39,812 nt of DNA from an uncultured Lachnospiraceae bacterium (lineage in GTDB: Bacteria; Bacillota; Clostridia; Lachnospirales; Lachnospiraceae), in assembly GCA_910585995.1 (NCBI GenBank), contig CAJUGG010000062.1, positions 1 to 39,812 of the forward strand. Reading direction: 5' to 3'. Each line of letters begins with the position of its first letter. The stretch's first letter is position 1. Position numbers and translations under genes: made by a program. Under the pieces are notes generated by a model, which saw only the letters and a program-made list of their open reading frames with translations, made no database searches and was not told the DNA's origin. Shown piece after piece: positions 26,374 to 35,091 of the stretch.

Positions 26374-27834
26374 ATGGGCGCTAAAGGCTTTAATGAAATG
26401 GAAATAGATGCCATAGGCGAGATTATGAATATTAGTCTCGGCGCCTCAGCAACTGCAGTTTCCACATTGCTGGGCACAAAGGTGGATATCACGACGCCTA
26501 CGGTATCGGTTCAGACTCGCGAAGAATTTGAGTTTAAGAGATTAGAACCGGCTATCGGGGTTGAGATCGCCTATGTGGAAGGTCTTGACGGACGGAATGT
26601 GATGATCTTCCGCCGGGAAGACGTAAGGGTGATTGTAAGCACTCTGATGGGGACGGATCTTTCAGATGATTCCTTTGGACTGGATGAGATTCACATCAGC
26701 GCAATCTGTGAGATCATGAATCAGATGATGGGAGCTTCTGCTACAGCGCTGTCTGAGTTTTTGGGTTTTCCCGTTAATATTTCTACTCCAAAATCATTTG
26801 ATGTAGGAGAGCCTGAGGAATTTAAAGAAAAGTATTTTACGGATGATGAAGGAATGGTCGTCGTCCGGTTTCGTCTGGAAATCGAAGATAAATTAAGCAG
26901 TGAATTTATGAATATTATGTCAACCAAGTTGGCAAAACGTCTGCTAGTGCCGTTTGGCTTAGGAGGCGATGATGCTTCACTGGATGACATTCATCTGGTA
27001 GCAGATGCGCCGGCTGCTGAGCCGGAAGCAGCACCAGAACCAGTCCCGGCATCGACAGGAGGCAATCTGTCCCAGGAGGAGATGGATGCCTTATTGGCTT
27101 CTATGGGAGGCGACGAGCCGGCACCTGCACCAGCTCCGGCATCGACAGGAGGCAGTATGTCTCAGGAGGAGATGGATGCCCTGATGGCTTCTATGGGAGG
27201 TGGCGAACCGACGCCTGCACCAGCTCCGGCATCGACAGGAGGCAGTATGTCTCAGGAGGAGATGGATGCTCTGATGGCTTCTATGGGAAGCAGCGAGCCT
27301 GCACCGGCTCCAGCACCAGCACCGACTCCGGGAGTACCAGTACAGCCGGTTCAGGGTCAGGCACAGCAGCCATATTATCCGTATCCGCCTATGGGTATGG
27401 ACCCGATGATGCTGCAGCTTTTGAACCAGATGCAGCAGACACAGATGCAGATGATGGAGATGATGAAGGCTCCAAAAGCTACATCTTCCGATTCTTCCGG
27501 CAGCACGAGCAGTTCCATTATCAAACCTCTGTCTTCCGAGCAGATCAGCGACGAGGCAGGAGAGGGTATGGAAGACAAGACCAACCGGGAGATGCTCATG
27601 AAAGTGCCGATGGAGATCTCCGTGGAGATCGGCCGGACCAAACGTCTGGTGCGGGATATCCTGGAATTTACGCAGGGCACGCTGGTTGTCTTAGACAAGA
27701 TGGCTGGAGAGCAGGTAGACCTCTTTGTCAATGGAAAATGTATTGCCAAAGGCGATATCGTCGTGGTAGAAGATAACTTTGGTATCCGTATCACGGAGAT
27801 TGTCAGCAAAGAGATCAATCCGGAGAGCTTATAA
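26374..27834 (+). CDS. fliY: Flagellar motor switch phosphatase FliY with three internal CheY-docking-like repeats
   Basis: FliY combines a CheC-like CheY-P phosphatase with a FliN-type SpoA domain of the C-ring. The 486-residue length exceeds that of Bacillus FliY (about 380). Both phosphatase sites fit the CheC pattern: D12, E16, N19, P42 and S109, E113, N116, P139. Residues 225-314 are three 30-residue repeats, each containing SQEEMDAL followed by L/M-ASM, very like the FliM CheY-docking motif (SQSQIDALLKSM), with Pro/Ala spacers. A Pro/Gln/Met-rich linker follows. The C-terminal SpoA domain (about 400-480) includes VPMEISVEIGRTKRLVRDIL. The Bacillus protein has its docking motif once, at the N-terminus, not in the linker. 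Confidence 0.95.
   Translation: MGAKGFNEMEIDAIGEIMNISLGASATAVSTLLGTKVDITTPTVSVQTREEFEFKRLEPAIGVEIAYVEGLDGRNVMIFRREDVRVIVSTLMGTDLSDDSFGLDEIHISAICEIMNQMMGASATALSEFLGFPVNISTPKSFDVGEPEEFKEKYFTDDEGMVVVRFRLEIEDKLSSEFMNIMSTKLAKRLLVPFGLGGDDASLDDIHLVADAPAAEPEAAPEPVPASTGGNLSQEEMDALLASMGGDEPAPAPAPASTGGSMSQEEMDALMASMGGGEPTPAPAPASTGGSMSQEEMDALMASMGSSEPAPAPAPAPTPGVPVQPVQGQAQQPYYPYPPMGMDPMMLQLLNQMQQTQMQMMEMMKAPKATSSDSSGSTSSSIIKPLSSEQISDEAGEGMEDKTNREMLMKVPMEISVEIGRTKRLVRDILEFTQGTLVVLDKMAGEQVDLFVNGKCIAKGDIVVVEDNFGIRITEIVSKEINPESL
27046..27315 (+). repeat. Three 90-bp tandem repeats inside fliY
   Basis: Units start at 27046, 27136 and 27226 and share CCGGCATCGACAGGAGGCA plus most of the remaining bases. The period is an exact multiple of three, so each adds 30 residues. 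High identity at silent positions suggests recent expansion, and the copy number may vary between strains. Confidence 0.9.
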
Positions 27835-27835
27835 T

Positions 27836-28195
27836 ATGGGAGGTTTGTCTCTGTTTAGTACATTCCTTACCGTTGTGGCTGTGCTTTTACTCGCTTATTG
27901 GTGCAGCCGTCAGTTGGGAAAACAGGGGATGAAGACTTCCGGTCTGCGGCATATGAAAGTGATCGAACATATCCAGGTGGGGCAGGACAGGATGATCTTG
28001 CTTGTCAAAGTAGGAGAGCATACCTATCTGATGGGTGCAAGTCAGGCCGGAGTGCAACTGCTTACAGAAGTGGAGGGGGAGTTCGATTCGGACATGCCGC
28101 TCACGCCGGACAATAGAGAAATGCCTTCTTTTCAGGAGGTTCTGGAAAAATGTCTGAAGCATCTGCCAAAGAGAGACGGAGAAAAAGATGAGTGA
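27836..28195 (+). CDS. fliO: Flagellar biosynthetic protein FliO
   Basis: FliO assists assembly of the FliP ring in the export gate. This 119-residue protein has one N-terminal membrane helix (about 5-22), then a basic stretch and a small cytoplasmic domain with IEHIQVGQDRMILLVKVGEH, the FliO/FliZ pattern. The start at 27836 lies 1 nt after the fliY stop and follows GGAGAG. The last 8 nt overlap fliP. Confidence 0.9.
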   Translation: MGGLSLFSTFLTVVAVLLLAYWCSRQLGKQGMKTSGLRHMKVIEHIQVGQDRMILLVKVGEHTYLMGASQAGVQLLTEVEGEFDSDMPLTPDNREMPSFQEVLEKCLKHLPKRDGEKDE

Positions 28196-28844
28196 CCTTT
28201 TGACACAGTTAAACGGCGGGAGTGTTCCCACCCTGGAAGTGATCTATATGCTTACGCTGGCGGCACTTTTGCCGTCCATCGTGGTGATGATGACCTCGTT
28301 TACCAGGACGATTATTATTCTGTCTTTTACGAGAAATGCCATGGGTGTGCAGCAGTCACCGCCGAATATGGTTCTGACAGGGATTGCTATATTTTTAACG
28401 ATCTATATTATGAGTCCAGTGATCAGTGAGATCAATGAGACCGCCTATCAGCCTTATCTGAGAGAGGAGATCACGCAGGATGAGGCTTTAGAGCGGATGG
28501 TGGTTCCTCTGAAGGAATTTATGTTAAGCAATACGGAGCCGGAGACTTTGCAGAATTTTCTCAATATGTCCCATACAGAACTGGAAGAAGACCCAAGGGA
28601 CTATCCTCTGACAGTGGTTGTGCCGTCTTTTATGACCTGTGAATTAAAGAAAGGGTTTATCGCGGGGTTTTTGATCTACCTTCCATTTTTGTTAGTGGAT
28701 ATTATCGTCTCCACGACACTGATGTCCATGGGTATGGTCATGCTGCCTCCGGCGATGGTATCGCTGCCGTTTAAACTTCTTTTGTTTGTGACAGTGGACG
28801 GCTGGGAGCTGCTCTTCTCCGGAATTGTAGCGGGATTTCAGTGA
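28188..28844 (+). CDS. fliP: Flagellar export gate protein FliP
   Basis: FliP forms, with FliQ and FliR, the core channel of the type III export gate. This 218-residue protein shows the signature MTSFTRTIIILSFTRNAMG and the C-terminal LPPAMVSLPFKLLLFVTVDG. The N-terminus before the first membrane helix is short and has no obvious cleavable signal peptide, unlike the enterobacterial protein. It overlaps fliO by 8 nt and is followed by fliQ. Confidence 0.97.
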   Translation: MSDLLTQLNGGSVPTLEVIYMLTLAALLPSIVVMMTSFTRTIIILSFTRNAMGVQQSPPNMVLTGIAIFLTIYIMSPVISEINETAYQPYLREEITQDEALERMVVPLKEFMLSNTEPETLQNFLNMSHTELEEDPRDYPLTVVVPSFMTCELKKGFIAGFLIYLPFLLVDIIVSTTLMSMGMVMLPPAMVSLPFKLLLFVTVDGWELLFSGIVAGFQ

Positions 28845-28865
28845 GCATAGAGGAGGGAATTACCA

Positions 28866-29129
28866 ATGACAGACTTAGAGATTCTTGATATTATGTATAT
28901 GACCTTTCAACTGGCACTCAGACTGGCTCTGCCATTTTTGTTAGTCAGTATGGTGGTTGGTGTGGTGATCTCCATCTTTCAGGCAGCAACACAGATCAAT
29001 GAGCAGACACTGACATTTGTGCCCAAGTTTTTGGCGATACTGGCAGTTATGGGATTTTTGGGAAGCAGTATCCTAAGTATGCTTCAGGATTTCCTAAGGC
29101 AGATGGTATCACTGATTGCAGGGGGCTGA
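28866..29129 (+). CDS. fliQ: Flagellar export gate protein FliQ
   Basis: FliQ is a small two-helix subunit of the export gate. This 87-residue protein has helices at about 14-36 and 52-72, with the family core FQAATQINEQTLTFVPKFL between them. The start follows GAGGAGGG. It lies between fliP and fliR in the standard order. Confidence 0.96.
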   Translation: MTDLEILDIMYMTFQLALRLALPFLLVSMVVGVVISIFQAATQINEQTLTFVPKFLAILAVMGFLGSSILSMLQDFLRQMVSLIAGG

Positions 29130-29135
29130 TAGGAT

Positions 29136-29888
29136 ATGTTTATCCTTTTCGCTCTGGTATTCATGCGGATGACCGGAGCCATATTTTTTAATCCAGTGCT
29201 GGGACGCTCAAATTTTCCCAATGTGGCAAAAGGAGCTTTGATTGCTGCGCTGTCTTATCTGATGTATCTGAATACAGATGGCATCCTTGGGCATGAGCCG
29301 GCAAATCTTTGGGAGTTTGGCCTGATGCTCACAAAAGAATTGATGGTGGGGTTTGTGATTGGATTCTCCATGGAACTTTGCTTTGCCATCATCCGTTTTG
29401 CTTCTGCCATCATAGATGCTACCATGGGACTTTCCATGGCGCAGATCTATGATCCGCAGTACAACACGCAGATGACCATCACCTCCGGGTTGTACTATGC
29501 ATTTTTAGTGATGGTATTTTTGACCACCAACGGGCATCTGCGGCTGTTGGAGCTGATCTATATATCCGCAGAGATTGTGCCGTTTGGAGAAGTGGTGATA
29601 CGGACGCAGCTTCCGGAGCTGATGATGCAGGTGTTTCGAAGCAGCATCGCTATGGGACTGCAGTTTGCGTTTCCCATCATCGCCATTGAGCTGGTGACGG
29701 AGGCGGCAGTGGGGATTCTGATGCGAGTTATACCACAGATCAATGTGTTCGCAGTGAATTTCCAGTTAAAGATCATCGTGGGACTGATGATGCTGTTGTA
29801 TCTGTTTAATCCCATGGCAGATCGATTATATATGATAATTGACAATATGTTTGAATATATAGAAAGAGCGCTGGTTCTGCTGGCATAG
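29136..29888 (+). CDS. fliR: Flagellar export gate protein FliR
   Basis: FliR caps the FliP/FliQ channel. The 250-residue length is normal. Several membrane helices are seen, with the conserved segments RMTGAIFFNPVLG near the N-terminus and IPQINVFAVNFQLKI near the C-terminus. The gene begins 6 nt after the fliQ stop, with GATAGGA as a modest SD. Confidence 0.96.
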   Translation: MFILFALVFMRMTGAIFFNPVLGRSNFPNVAKGALIAALSYLMYLNTDGILGHEPANLWEFGLMLTKELMVGFVIGFSMELCFAIIRFASAIIDATMGLSMAQIYDPQYNTQMTITSGLYYAFLVMVFLTTNGHLRLLELIYISAEIVPFGEVVIRTQLPELMMQVFRSSIAMGLQFAFPIIAIELVTEAAVGILMRVIPQINVFAVNFQLKIIVGLMMLLYLFNPMADRLYMIIDNMFEYIERALVLLA

Positions 29889-29917
29889 ACTTTTGACCGC
29901 AGAAGGGAGTGGTGAGC

Positions 29918-30991
29918 TTGGCGGAGTCAAACGGACAGGAGAAGACCGAACAACCAACCAGTAAGCGGCGAAAAGATGCGCGTTCTGAAGGAAACGTCTT
30001 TCAGAGCCGCGATATTGTTACGGTAGTTATGCTGTTTGGCGTGTTCTGCATGATCCGGGTAATGCTTCCTTTGATCTATGAGACAGTGAGAGATTATATG
30101 AGATACTTTTTCTCTTCCGTGGGAGATTATCATCCGCTGGATCAGGGAGGACAGATCTTCATGTTCACCGTAGTCTCGGTACTAAAATGTGCCCTGCCTC
30201 TTCTTTTGGCAGCCGCGGTGCTTGGCATTGTTGCTCATGGAGTACAGACGCGATTCAATGTCACATTCAAGGTATTAAGACCCAAGTTCAGCAAGCTGAA
30301 TCCCATCAGCGGCATTAAAAAGATGTTCGGCATCAAAAAGTTGGTGGACTTAGCAAAGAATCTTTTAAAGGTATCCATTCTGCTGGTGCTTTTGATCAAT
30401 CTGCTCAAGGCGGATGTGCTGCCGATTGCGCGGATGATCGATATGCAGACGATGAATGCAACGGCCTACACATTAGAACTGACGTTCGGCTTGGTAAAGA
30501 ATGTCTGCATCGCTTTTGCGATTGTGGCTTTTTTTGATTTTCTGTATCAAAGATGGGACTATGAGAATAATCTGAAGATGACCAAACAGGAAGTCAAAGA
30601 TGAATATAAGATGATGGAAGGTAATCCGGAGATCAAGGGCAGGATCCGGAAGATCCAGCGTCAGATGGCTTTCAGCCGGATGATGCAGAGTGTGCCGGAA
30701 GCCGATGTAGTCATCAAAAACCCAACTCATTTTGCCGTCGCTTTAAAATATGATCCTGACAGACACGGAGCGCCTGTGGTGCTTGCGAAAGGTCAGGACC
30801 ATCTGGCACTTCGGATTATAAAGCTGGCAGAGGAGCATGGGGTATATGTTCTTGAGAACAGATCTCTGGCCAGGGCGCTCTATGCTTCCTGTGATGTGGA
30901 GCGGGAGATCCCGCCGGAGTTTTACGGCGCGGTGGCAGAAGTCCTGGTATATATCTACCGGATCAGCCACAGAGAAGAGATGCTCAAGTAA
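29918..30991 (+). CDS. flhB: Flagellar export specificity switch protein FlhB
   Basis: FlhB controls which substrates are exported and switches from hook to filament after self-cleavage. Four membrane helices are followed by the cytoplasmic domain with the cleavage motif N268-P-T-H. The TTG at 29918 is chosen as start because it gives AESNGQEKTEQPTSKRRKDA, the standard N-terminus, and spaces well from AAGGGAG. In-frame GTGs at 29909 and 29912 are alternatives. The product has 357 residues. Confidence 0.95.
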   Translation: MAESNGQEKTEQPTSKRRKDARSEGNVFQSRDIVTVVMLFGVFCMIRVMLPLIYETVRDYMRYFFSSVGDYHPLDQGGQIFMFTVVSVLKCALPLLLAAAVLGIVAHGVQTRFNVTFKVLRPKFSKLNPISGIKKMFGIKKLVDLAKNLLKVSILLVLLINLLKADVLPIARMIDMQTMNATAYTLELTFGLVKNVCIAFAIVAFFDFLYQRWDYENNLKMTKQEVKDEYKMMEGNPEIKGRIRKIQRQMAFSRMMQSVPEADVVIKNPTHFAVALKYDPDRHGAPVVLAKGQDHLALRIIKLAEEHGVYVLENRSLARALYASCDVEREIPPEFYGAVAEVLVYIYRISHREEMLK

Positions 30992-31040
30992 TGACAGGAG
31001 CGAAGGCCGCATATTTATTAATGGATAGATGGAGTCTTAG

Positions 31041-33188
31041 ATGAAGAAGCTATTAAGTTACTCAGTTGTACTTTTTGTACTTACAATCATACTTTTGCTG
31101 ATCATACCGTTGCCTGTGGCGATTGTGGACGTGGCGATTATACTGAATATGTCGCTTTCCCTGATGATCCTGGTGATCACGATGACGATACGGGAACCGT
31201 TGGAATTTGCTATATTTCCTTCTCTCTTGCTGATTACTACTCTGTTTCGTCTGGGTATCAACGTGTCTACCACAAGAAATATCTTAAGCAATTCCGGGTC
31301 TTCGGGACAGATCATCAAGGCATTTGGCGATTTTATCCTACAGGGAAATGTGGTCGTTGGTCTTGTCATCTATTTTATTATCGTATTGATGCAGTTCATC
31401 GTTATCACCAAAGGTGCGGAGCGTGTCTCTGAGGTGGCTGCGAGATTTACTCTGGACGCAATGCCAGGTAAACAGATGGCGATCGATGCGGACTTAAACT
31501 CTGGTCTGATCGATGAACAGCAGGCGAAAGCCCGGCGTGAAAAGATCCAGAGAGAAGCAGATTTTTATGGTTCCATGGATGGTGCAACCAAGATCGTAAA
31601 AGGTGATTCGGTGATGTCTTTGATCACTACTGCAATCAACTTAATCGGTGGAGCGATCATTGGTATCATCCAGTCGGGTGAGAGTATCGGTGTAGTGCTG
31701 ACGACCTATTCCATCGCAACTGTGGGTGATGGTCTGGTGGGACAGATCCCGTCGCTTTTAATCTCCACAGCTACCGGTATGATCGTAACAAGAGCGGTGG
31801 CAGAAGGCAGCTTAAATGACGATATCTCCAAACAGTTTGCGGCACAGCCCACAGCGATTATGGTCAGCGGCGTGGTGATTGCTGTCTTGGCAGTGATCCC
31901 AGGGATGCCAGTCATCCAGCTTATGATTGTGTCGCTGGGACTTTTGGGCGGCGGTTATTATCTGTCGAGAAGACTGAAGGAAGAGCCGGGATTGGCGATG
32001 GCCGGACCCGCTGGCTTTGGCAGTGCACCGCAAGCCCCCGAAGAGCCTGAAGCAGCTGCTGGTGAGAGTCAGGAGACCTTAAGACAGGTGACGGAAGAAG
32101 AGTATTTCAAAGATGTCAACAATGTCTACAGTCTGTTGACCGTGGAAGCGATCGAGATGGAGTTTGGCTACAGTCTGATTCCTCTGGTGGATGAGACGGT
32201 AGGAGGACGCCTGATCAACCGAATCGTCATCTTCCGCAGACAGTATGCGCAGGATATGGGTTTTGTGGTGCCTTCGATCCGCTTAAGAGACAGTTCTGGT
32301 CTGAATACCAACCAGTATTGTATCAAGATCAAAGGGGAAGAAGTGGCTAAGGGCGAACTTTTAGTGGACTATTACCTGGCCCTGGAACCAGAAAATCCAG
32401 AAAAAGAGATCGATGGTATCGAGACCATCGAACCGGCTTATGGTATTCCCAGCCGCTGGATCCGTCCGGAGGATCGGGAGATGGCAGAGATCTACGGATA
32501 TACTGTTATTGACCCTCTGTCAGTGCTTGTGACCCATCTGTCAGAAGTGGTGCGTCAGCATGCACATGAGCTGATTACCAGACAGGAGATTATGCACTTA
32601 ATCGAGAATGTGAAAAAAGTTTCACCAGAATTGATTGAAGAGGCATTTCCCAATATTATTAACTACAGTTTATTTCAGAAAATACTTACGAGCCTGTTAA
32701 AAGAAGGCGTGCCCATCAAAGACTTAGAGACGATTATTGAGACGACCATGGAAGTGATCTCAGAGACAGGACTTCCGGTCAAAGATGTGGATGGTATGAT
32801 CGAGAGAATCCGTACTGCACTGAAGCGGACGATTACCAGACTGTACTGCGAGGATGGCAGCATGAAGGTGCTGACTCTGGATTCCGAGCTGGAGCGGACG
32901 ATGGTTGGATGTCTGTCCAAGGGAGACAGAGGGTATTATCTGGCATTGAGTCCGGAAGTGCTCCAGAGCCTGATCAACCAGATCACTGTACAGCTTAAGA
33001 AATTCAACAGTCTGTCCCAAAGCCCGGTGATCTTGACTTCTCAGGTGATGAGAGTCCATTTCTATCGGCTGATCGATCAGTTTTATCCGAATGTCAGAGT
33101 ATTGTCTTTTAATGAGATATCAAATAATATTCAGATACAGTCGATCGGAAGTCTGACTCTGGAAGGTCCAGAGCGCAAAGGCGCCTGA
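31041..33188 (+). CDS. flhA: Flagellar export gate protein FlhA
   Basis: FlhA forms the nonameric cytoplasmic ring that receives export substrates and couples export to ion flow. The N-terminal half has about eight membrane helices, with the FHIPEP family signature (RREKIQREADFYGSMDGATK, about 165-184). The C-terminal half (about 365-715) is the soluble domain. The 715-residue length is typical. An Ala/Glu/Pro-rich linker lies at about 325-350. flhF and flhG, which usually follow flhA in Firmicutes, are missing; sigD comes next. Confidence 0.97.
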   Translation: MKKLLSYSVVLFVLTIILLLIIPLPVAIVDVAIILNMSLSLMILVITMTIREPLEFAIFPSLLLITTLFRLGINVSTTRNILSNSGSSGQIIKAFGDFILQGNVVVGLVIYFIIVLMQFIVITKGAERVSEVAARFTLDAMPGKQMAIDADLNSGLIDEQQAKARREKIQREADFYGSMDGATKIVKGDSVMSLITTAINLIGGAIIGIIQSGESIGVVLTTYSIATVGDGLVGQIPSLLISTATGMIVTRAVAEGSLNDDISKQFAAQPTAIMVSGVVIAVLAVIPGMPVIQLMIVSLGLLGGGYYLSRRLKEEPGLAMAGPAGFGSAPQAPEEPEAAAGESQETLRQVTEEEYFKDVNNVYSLLTVEAIEMEFGYSLIPLVDETVGGRLINRIVIFRRQYAQDMGFVVPSIRLRDSSGLNTNQYCIKIKGEEVAKGELLVDYYLALEPENPEKEIDGIETIEPAYGIPSRWIRPEDREMAEIYGYTVIDPLSVLVTHLSEVVRQHAHELITRQEIMHLIENVKKVSPELIEEAFPNIINYSLFQKILTSLLKEGVPIKDLETIIETTMEVISETGLPVKDVDGMIERIRTALKRTITRLYCEDGSMKVLTLDSELERTMVGCLSKGDRGYYLALSPEVLQSLINQITVQLKKFNSLSQSPVILTSQVMRVHFYRLIDQFYPNVRVLSFNEISNNIQIQSIGSLTLEGPERKGA

Positions 33189-33205
33189 GCGATAAGGGGT
33201 TTTGC

Positions 33206-33967
33206 ATGATGCCAACGGAAAATATAAAAGGCAAGACAAATGAAGAACTGCTGCTTTTATATCAGGATACGAAGAGACTGGATGTGAAGCAGGAGCTGGT
33301 CATGCGTTATCTTTATATTGTTAAGACCATCGCTTCTCAGATGCGGGGAATCTATTCTGGCTCTTTGCAGATGGAAGATATTATCAATGAAGGCGTTATT
33401 GCCATCATGAAAGGGATTGACAGATACGACCCGGAGCGGGATAATAAATTTGAGACATTTATTTCGAGACGGATTCGCGGGATGATTATTGACCTGGTGC
33501 GCAAAAACGACTGGATGCCCAGGGATTTTAGAAAACAGGTAAAACTGATGGAAGAGACCCGGATGTCGCTTGGCAATGATGCCACCGATGAAGAGATCGC
33601 AAATGCTCTGGGGATGGATGTGAAAAAATACAGAAAGTTTCAGCGCATGAGTGTGATTATGAATGTACTTTCTTTGGATATGTTAGAGGATGATGAGGAT
33701 GAACATCACTCTCTGCAGCTTTCGAGCAGAGACCAGAGTTCTCAGCCAGAGAGTGCATTTTTAAGAGAAGAAGCCCGCCAGGTACTAGCAGAGGCAGTGG
33801 AACATCTGAAAGAAAAAGAAAAATTAGTAGTCTCCCTGTATTATGTGGAAGAACTGAATATGGGGCAGATTGCGCAGGTTCTTGGAGTAAGTGAACCGAG
33901 GATCTCTCAGATACACAGCAGCGCGATACGCAAGCTGAAATCGTATATGAGTGCCTATCATACATAG
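33206..33967 (+). CDS. sigD: Flagellar sigma factor SigD (FliA/WhiG family, sigma-28)
   Basis: This sigma factor would direct RNA polymerase to late flagellar and chemotaxis promoters. The 253-residue protein has region 2 (from MEDIINEGVIAIMKGIDRYD through FETFISRRIRGMIIDLVRKN), region 3, and the region 4 helix-turn-helix (MGQIAQVLGVSEPRISQIHS). There is no region 1.1, as expected for this class. The start at 33206 follows AAGGGG; a second ATG follows directly. It is made from the same operon as the basal body, so late genes await early transcription. No anti-sigma factor FlgM is seen in the window. Confidence 0.95.
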   Translation: MMPTENIKGKTNEELLLLYQDTKRLDVKQELVMRYLYIVKTIASQMRGIYSGSLQMEDIINEGVIAIMKGIDRYDPERDNKFETFISRRIRGMIIDLVRKNDWMPRDFRKQVKLMEETRMSLGNDATDEEIANALGMDVKKYRKFQRMSVIMNVLSLDMLEDDEDEHHSLQLSSRDQSSQPESAFLREEARQVLAEAVEHLKEKEKLVVSLYYVEELNMGQIAQVLGVSEPRISQIHSSAIRKLKSYMSAYHT

Positions 33968-33973
33968 ATCACC

Positions 33974-34300
33974 AAAAACAGCAATGAGCCGAGCAAGCCC
34001 CAAGAGGATTTTCAGACACCCAAGTGGCTGAAAATGCTCTTAGATAAGGGGGCTTGAGAGGGGAATTGCGGAACTTAGATAAAAAACAGCAATGAGCCGA
34101 GCAAGCCCCAAGAGGATTTTCTGACACCCAAGTGGCTGAAAATGCTCTTAGATAAGGGGGCTTGAGAGGGGAATTGCGGAACTTAGATAAAAAAACAGCA
34201 ATGAGCCGAGCAAGCCCCAAGAGGATTTTCTGACACCCAAGTGGCTGAAAATGCTCTTAGATAAGGGGGCTTGAGAGGGGAATTGCGGAACCTAAATAAG
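33974..34300 (+). repeat. Three near-identical tandem structured repeats between sigD and flgF
   Basis: Three units of 108-109 nt begin near 33974, 34082 and 34190 and differ at only a few positions. Each is largely self-complementary: GCAAT pairs with ATTGC, CAAGCCCC with GGGGGCTTG, AAGAG with CTCTT, and TTTTC with GAAAA. On the minus strand each hairpin is followed directly by 5, 6 or 7 T, an intrinsic-terminator layout. On the plus strand there is no T-tract. The block fills the whole 345-nt gap, and no gene is seen in it. Confidence 0.9.
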
Positions 34301-34312
34301 GAGGAGATGGGT

Positions 34313-35077
34313 ATGTATCAGGGATTTTACAATCTGGCATCTGGTATGTTGACTCAGAGCAGAAATCTGAATGTGATCAGCAACAATATGGTCAATGTGC
34401 AGACACCAGGGTACAAGCGGGATAAGATGACGAGCAGCACGTTTGAGGAAGAGATGCTCTATCGGACAGGACGCCAGTATAAAGAAGGCGCAGAGGAGAT
34501 GGGAGTGACATCCAAGATTCGGACTTCTCAGCAGACGCATGTGAATTATGAGCAAGGAAGCTTTGACGAGACGGGCGGGATCTATGATTTTGCCCTGACA
34601 GGAAATGGGTTTTTCTGTGTGGATACCCCGAATGGTGTGCAGTATACGAGAAACGGCTGTTTTCAGGTGGATAATGAAGGCTACCTGTTATTAAACGGTG
34701 TGGGCCGCGTACAAGGAGTAGGCGGACCTATTCAGATCGATAATGAGAATTTTTCTGTAGACAGTAATGGTGTCATCCAGATCGTGGATGAGGACGGTGA
34801 TCTAAGAGAAGCAGGGACTCTGCGGATTGTGGATTTTGAAGATTATGAGCAGCTCCACAAAGAAGACTATGGAACATTTTCCACCAACCAGGCGCCCCGT
34901 GAAGTGCAGGGAGAGACCGGAGTGCTCTGGCAGATGCTAGAGAAATCCAATGTGGACATGGTGGAGGAGATGACCTCTATGATGACCTCCCAGAGAGCAC
35001 TGCAGAGCGCTGCGCAGGTGTTGAAGATGTATGATCAGGTGATGAGTAAATCTGCTACGGATGTAGGCAGACTGTAA
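34313..35077 (+). CDS. flgF: Flagellar basal-body rod protein, FlgF/FlgG family
   Basis: This rod protein opens with YQGFYNLASGMLTQSRNL, followed by NMVNVQTPGYK, and closes with the NVDMVEEMTSMMTSQRALQS helix, the framework of the FlgE/F/G family. The middle resembles the FlgF/FlgG beta domain (ALTGNGFFCV). The 254-residue product starts at 34313, 8 nt after AAGGAGG; ATG 34307 is too close to the SD. Which of the two adjacent paralogs is the proximal (FlgF) and which the distal (FlgG) rod protein is assigned by order only. In Bacillus the pair is called FlhO/FlhP. Confidence 0.88.
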   Translation: MYQGFYNLASGMLTQSRNLNVISNNMVNVQTPGYKRDKMTSSTFEEEMLYRTGRQYKEGAEEMGVTSKIRTSQQTHVNYEQGSFDETGGIYDFALTGNGFFCVDTPNGVQYTRNGCFQVDNEGYLLLNGVGRVQGVGGPIQIDNENFSVDSNGVIQIVDEDGDLREAGTLRIVDFEDYEQLHKEDYGTFSTNQAPREVQGETGVLWQMLEKSNVDMVEEMTSMMTSQRALQSAAQVLKMYDQVMSKSATDVGRL

Positions 35078-35091
35078 GGGGGAAGGATACG

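Noticed and set aside
33969..34220. Minus-strand reading frame of 83 codons with repeated protein sequence
   Set aside because: It is a by-product of the tandem structured repeats; it has no ribosome binding site and its repeat comes from the DNA repeat.
33974..34300. Possible CRISPR array or c-di-GMP riboswitch
   Set aside because: There are no unique spacers between the units, and the sequence lacks the conserved GEMM core motifs known for c-di-GMP riboswitches.
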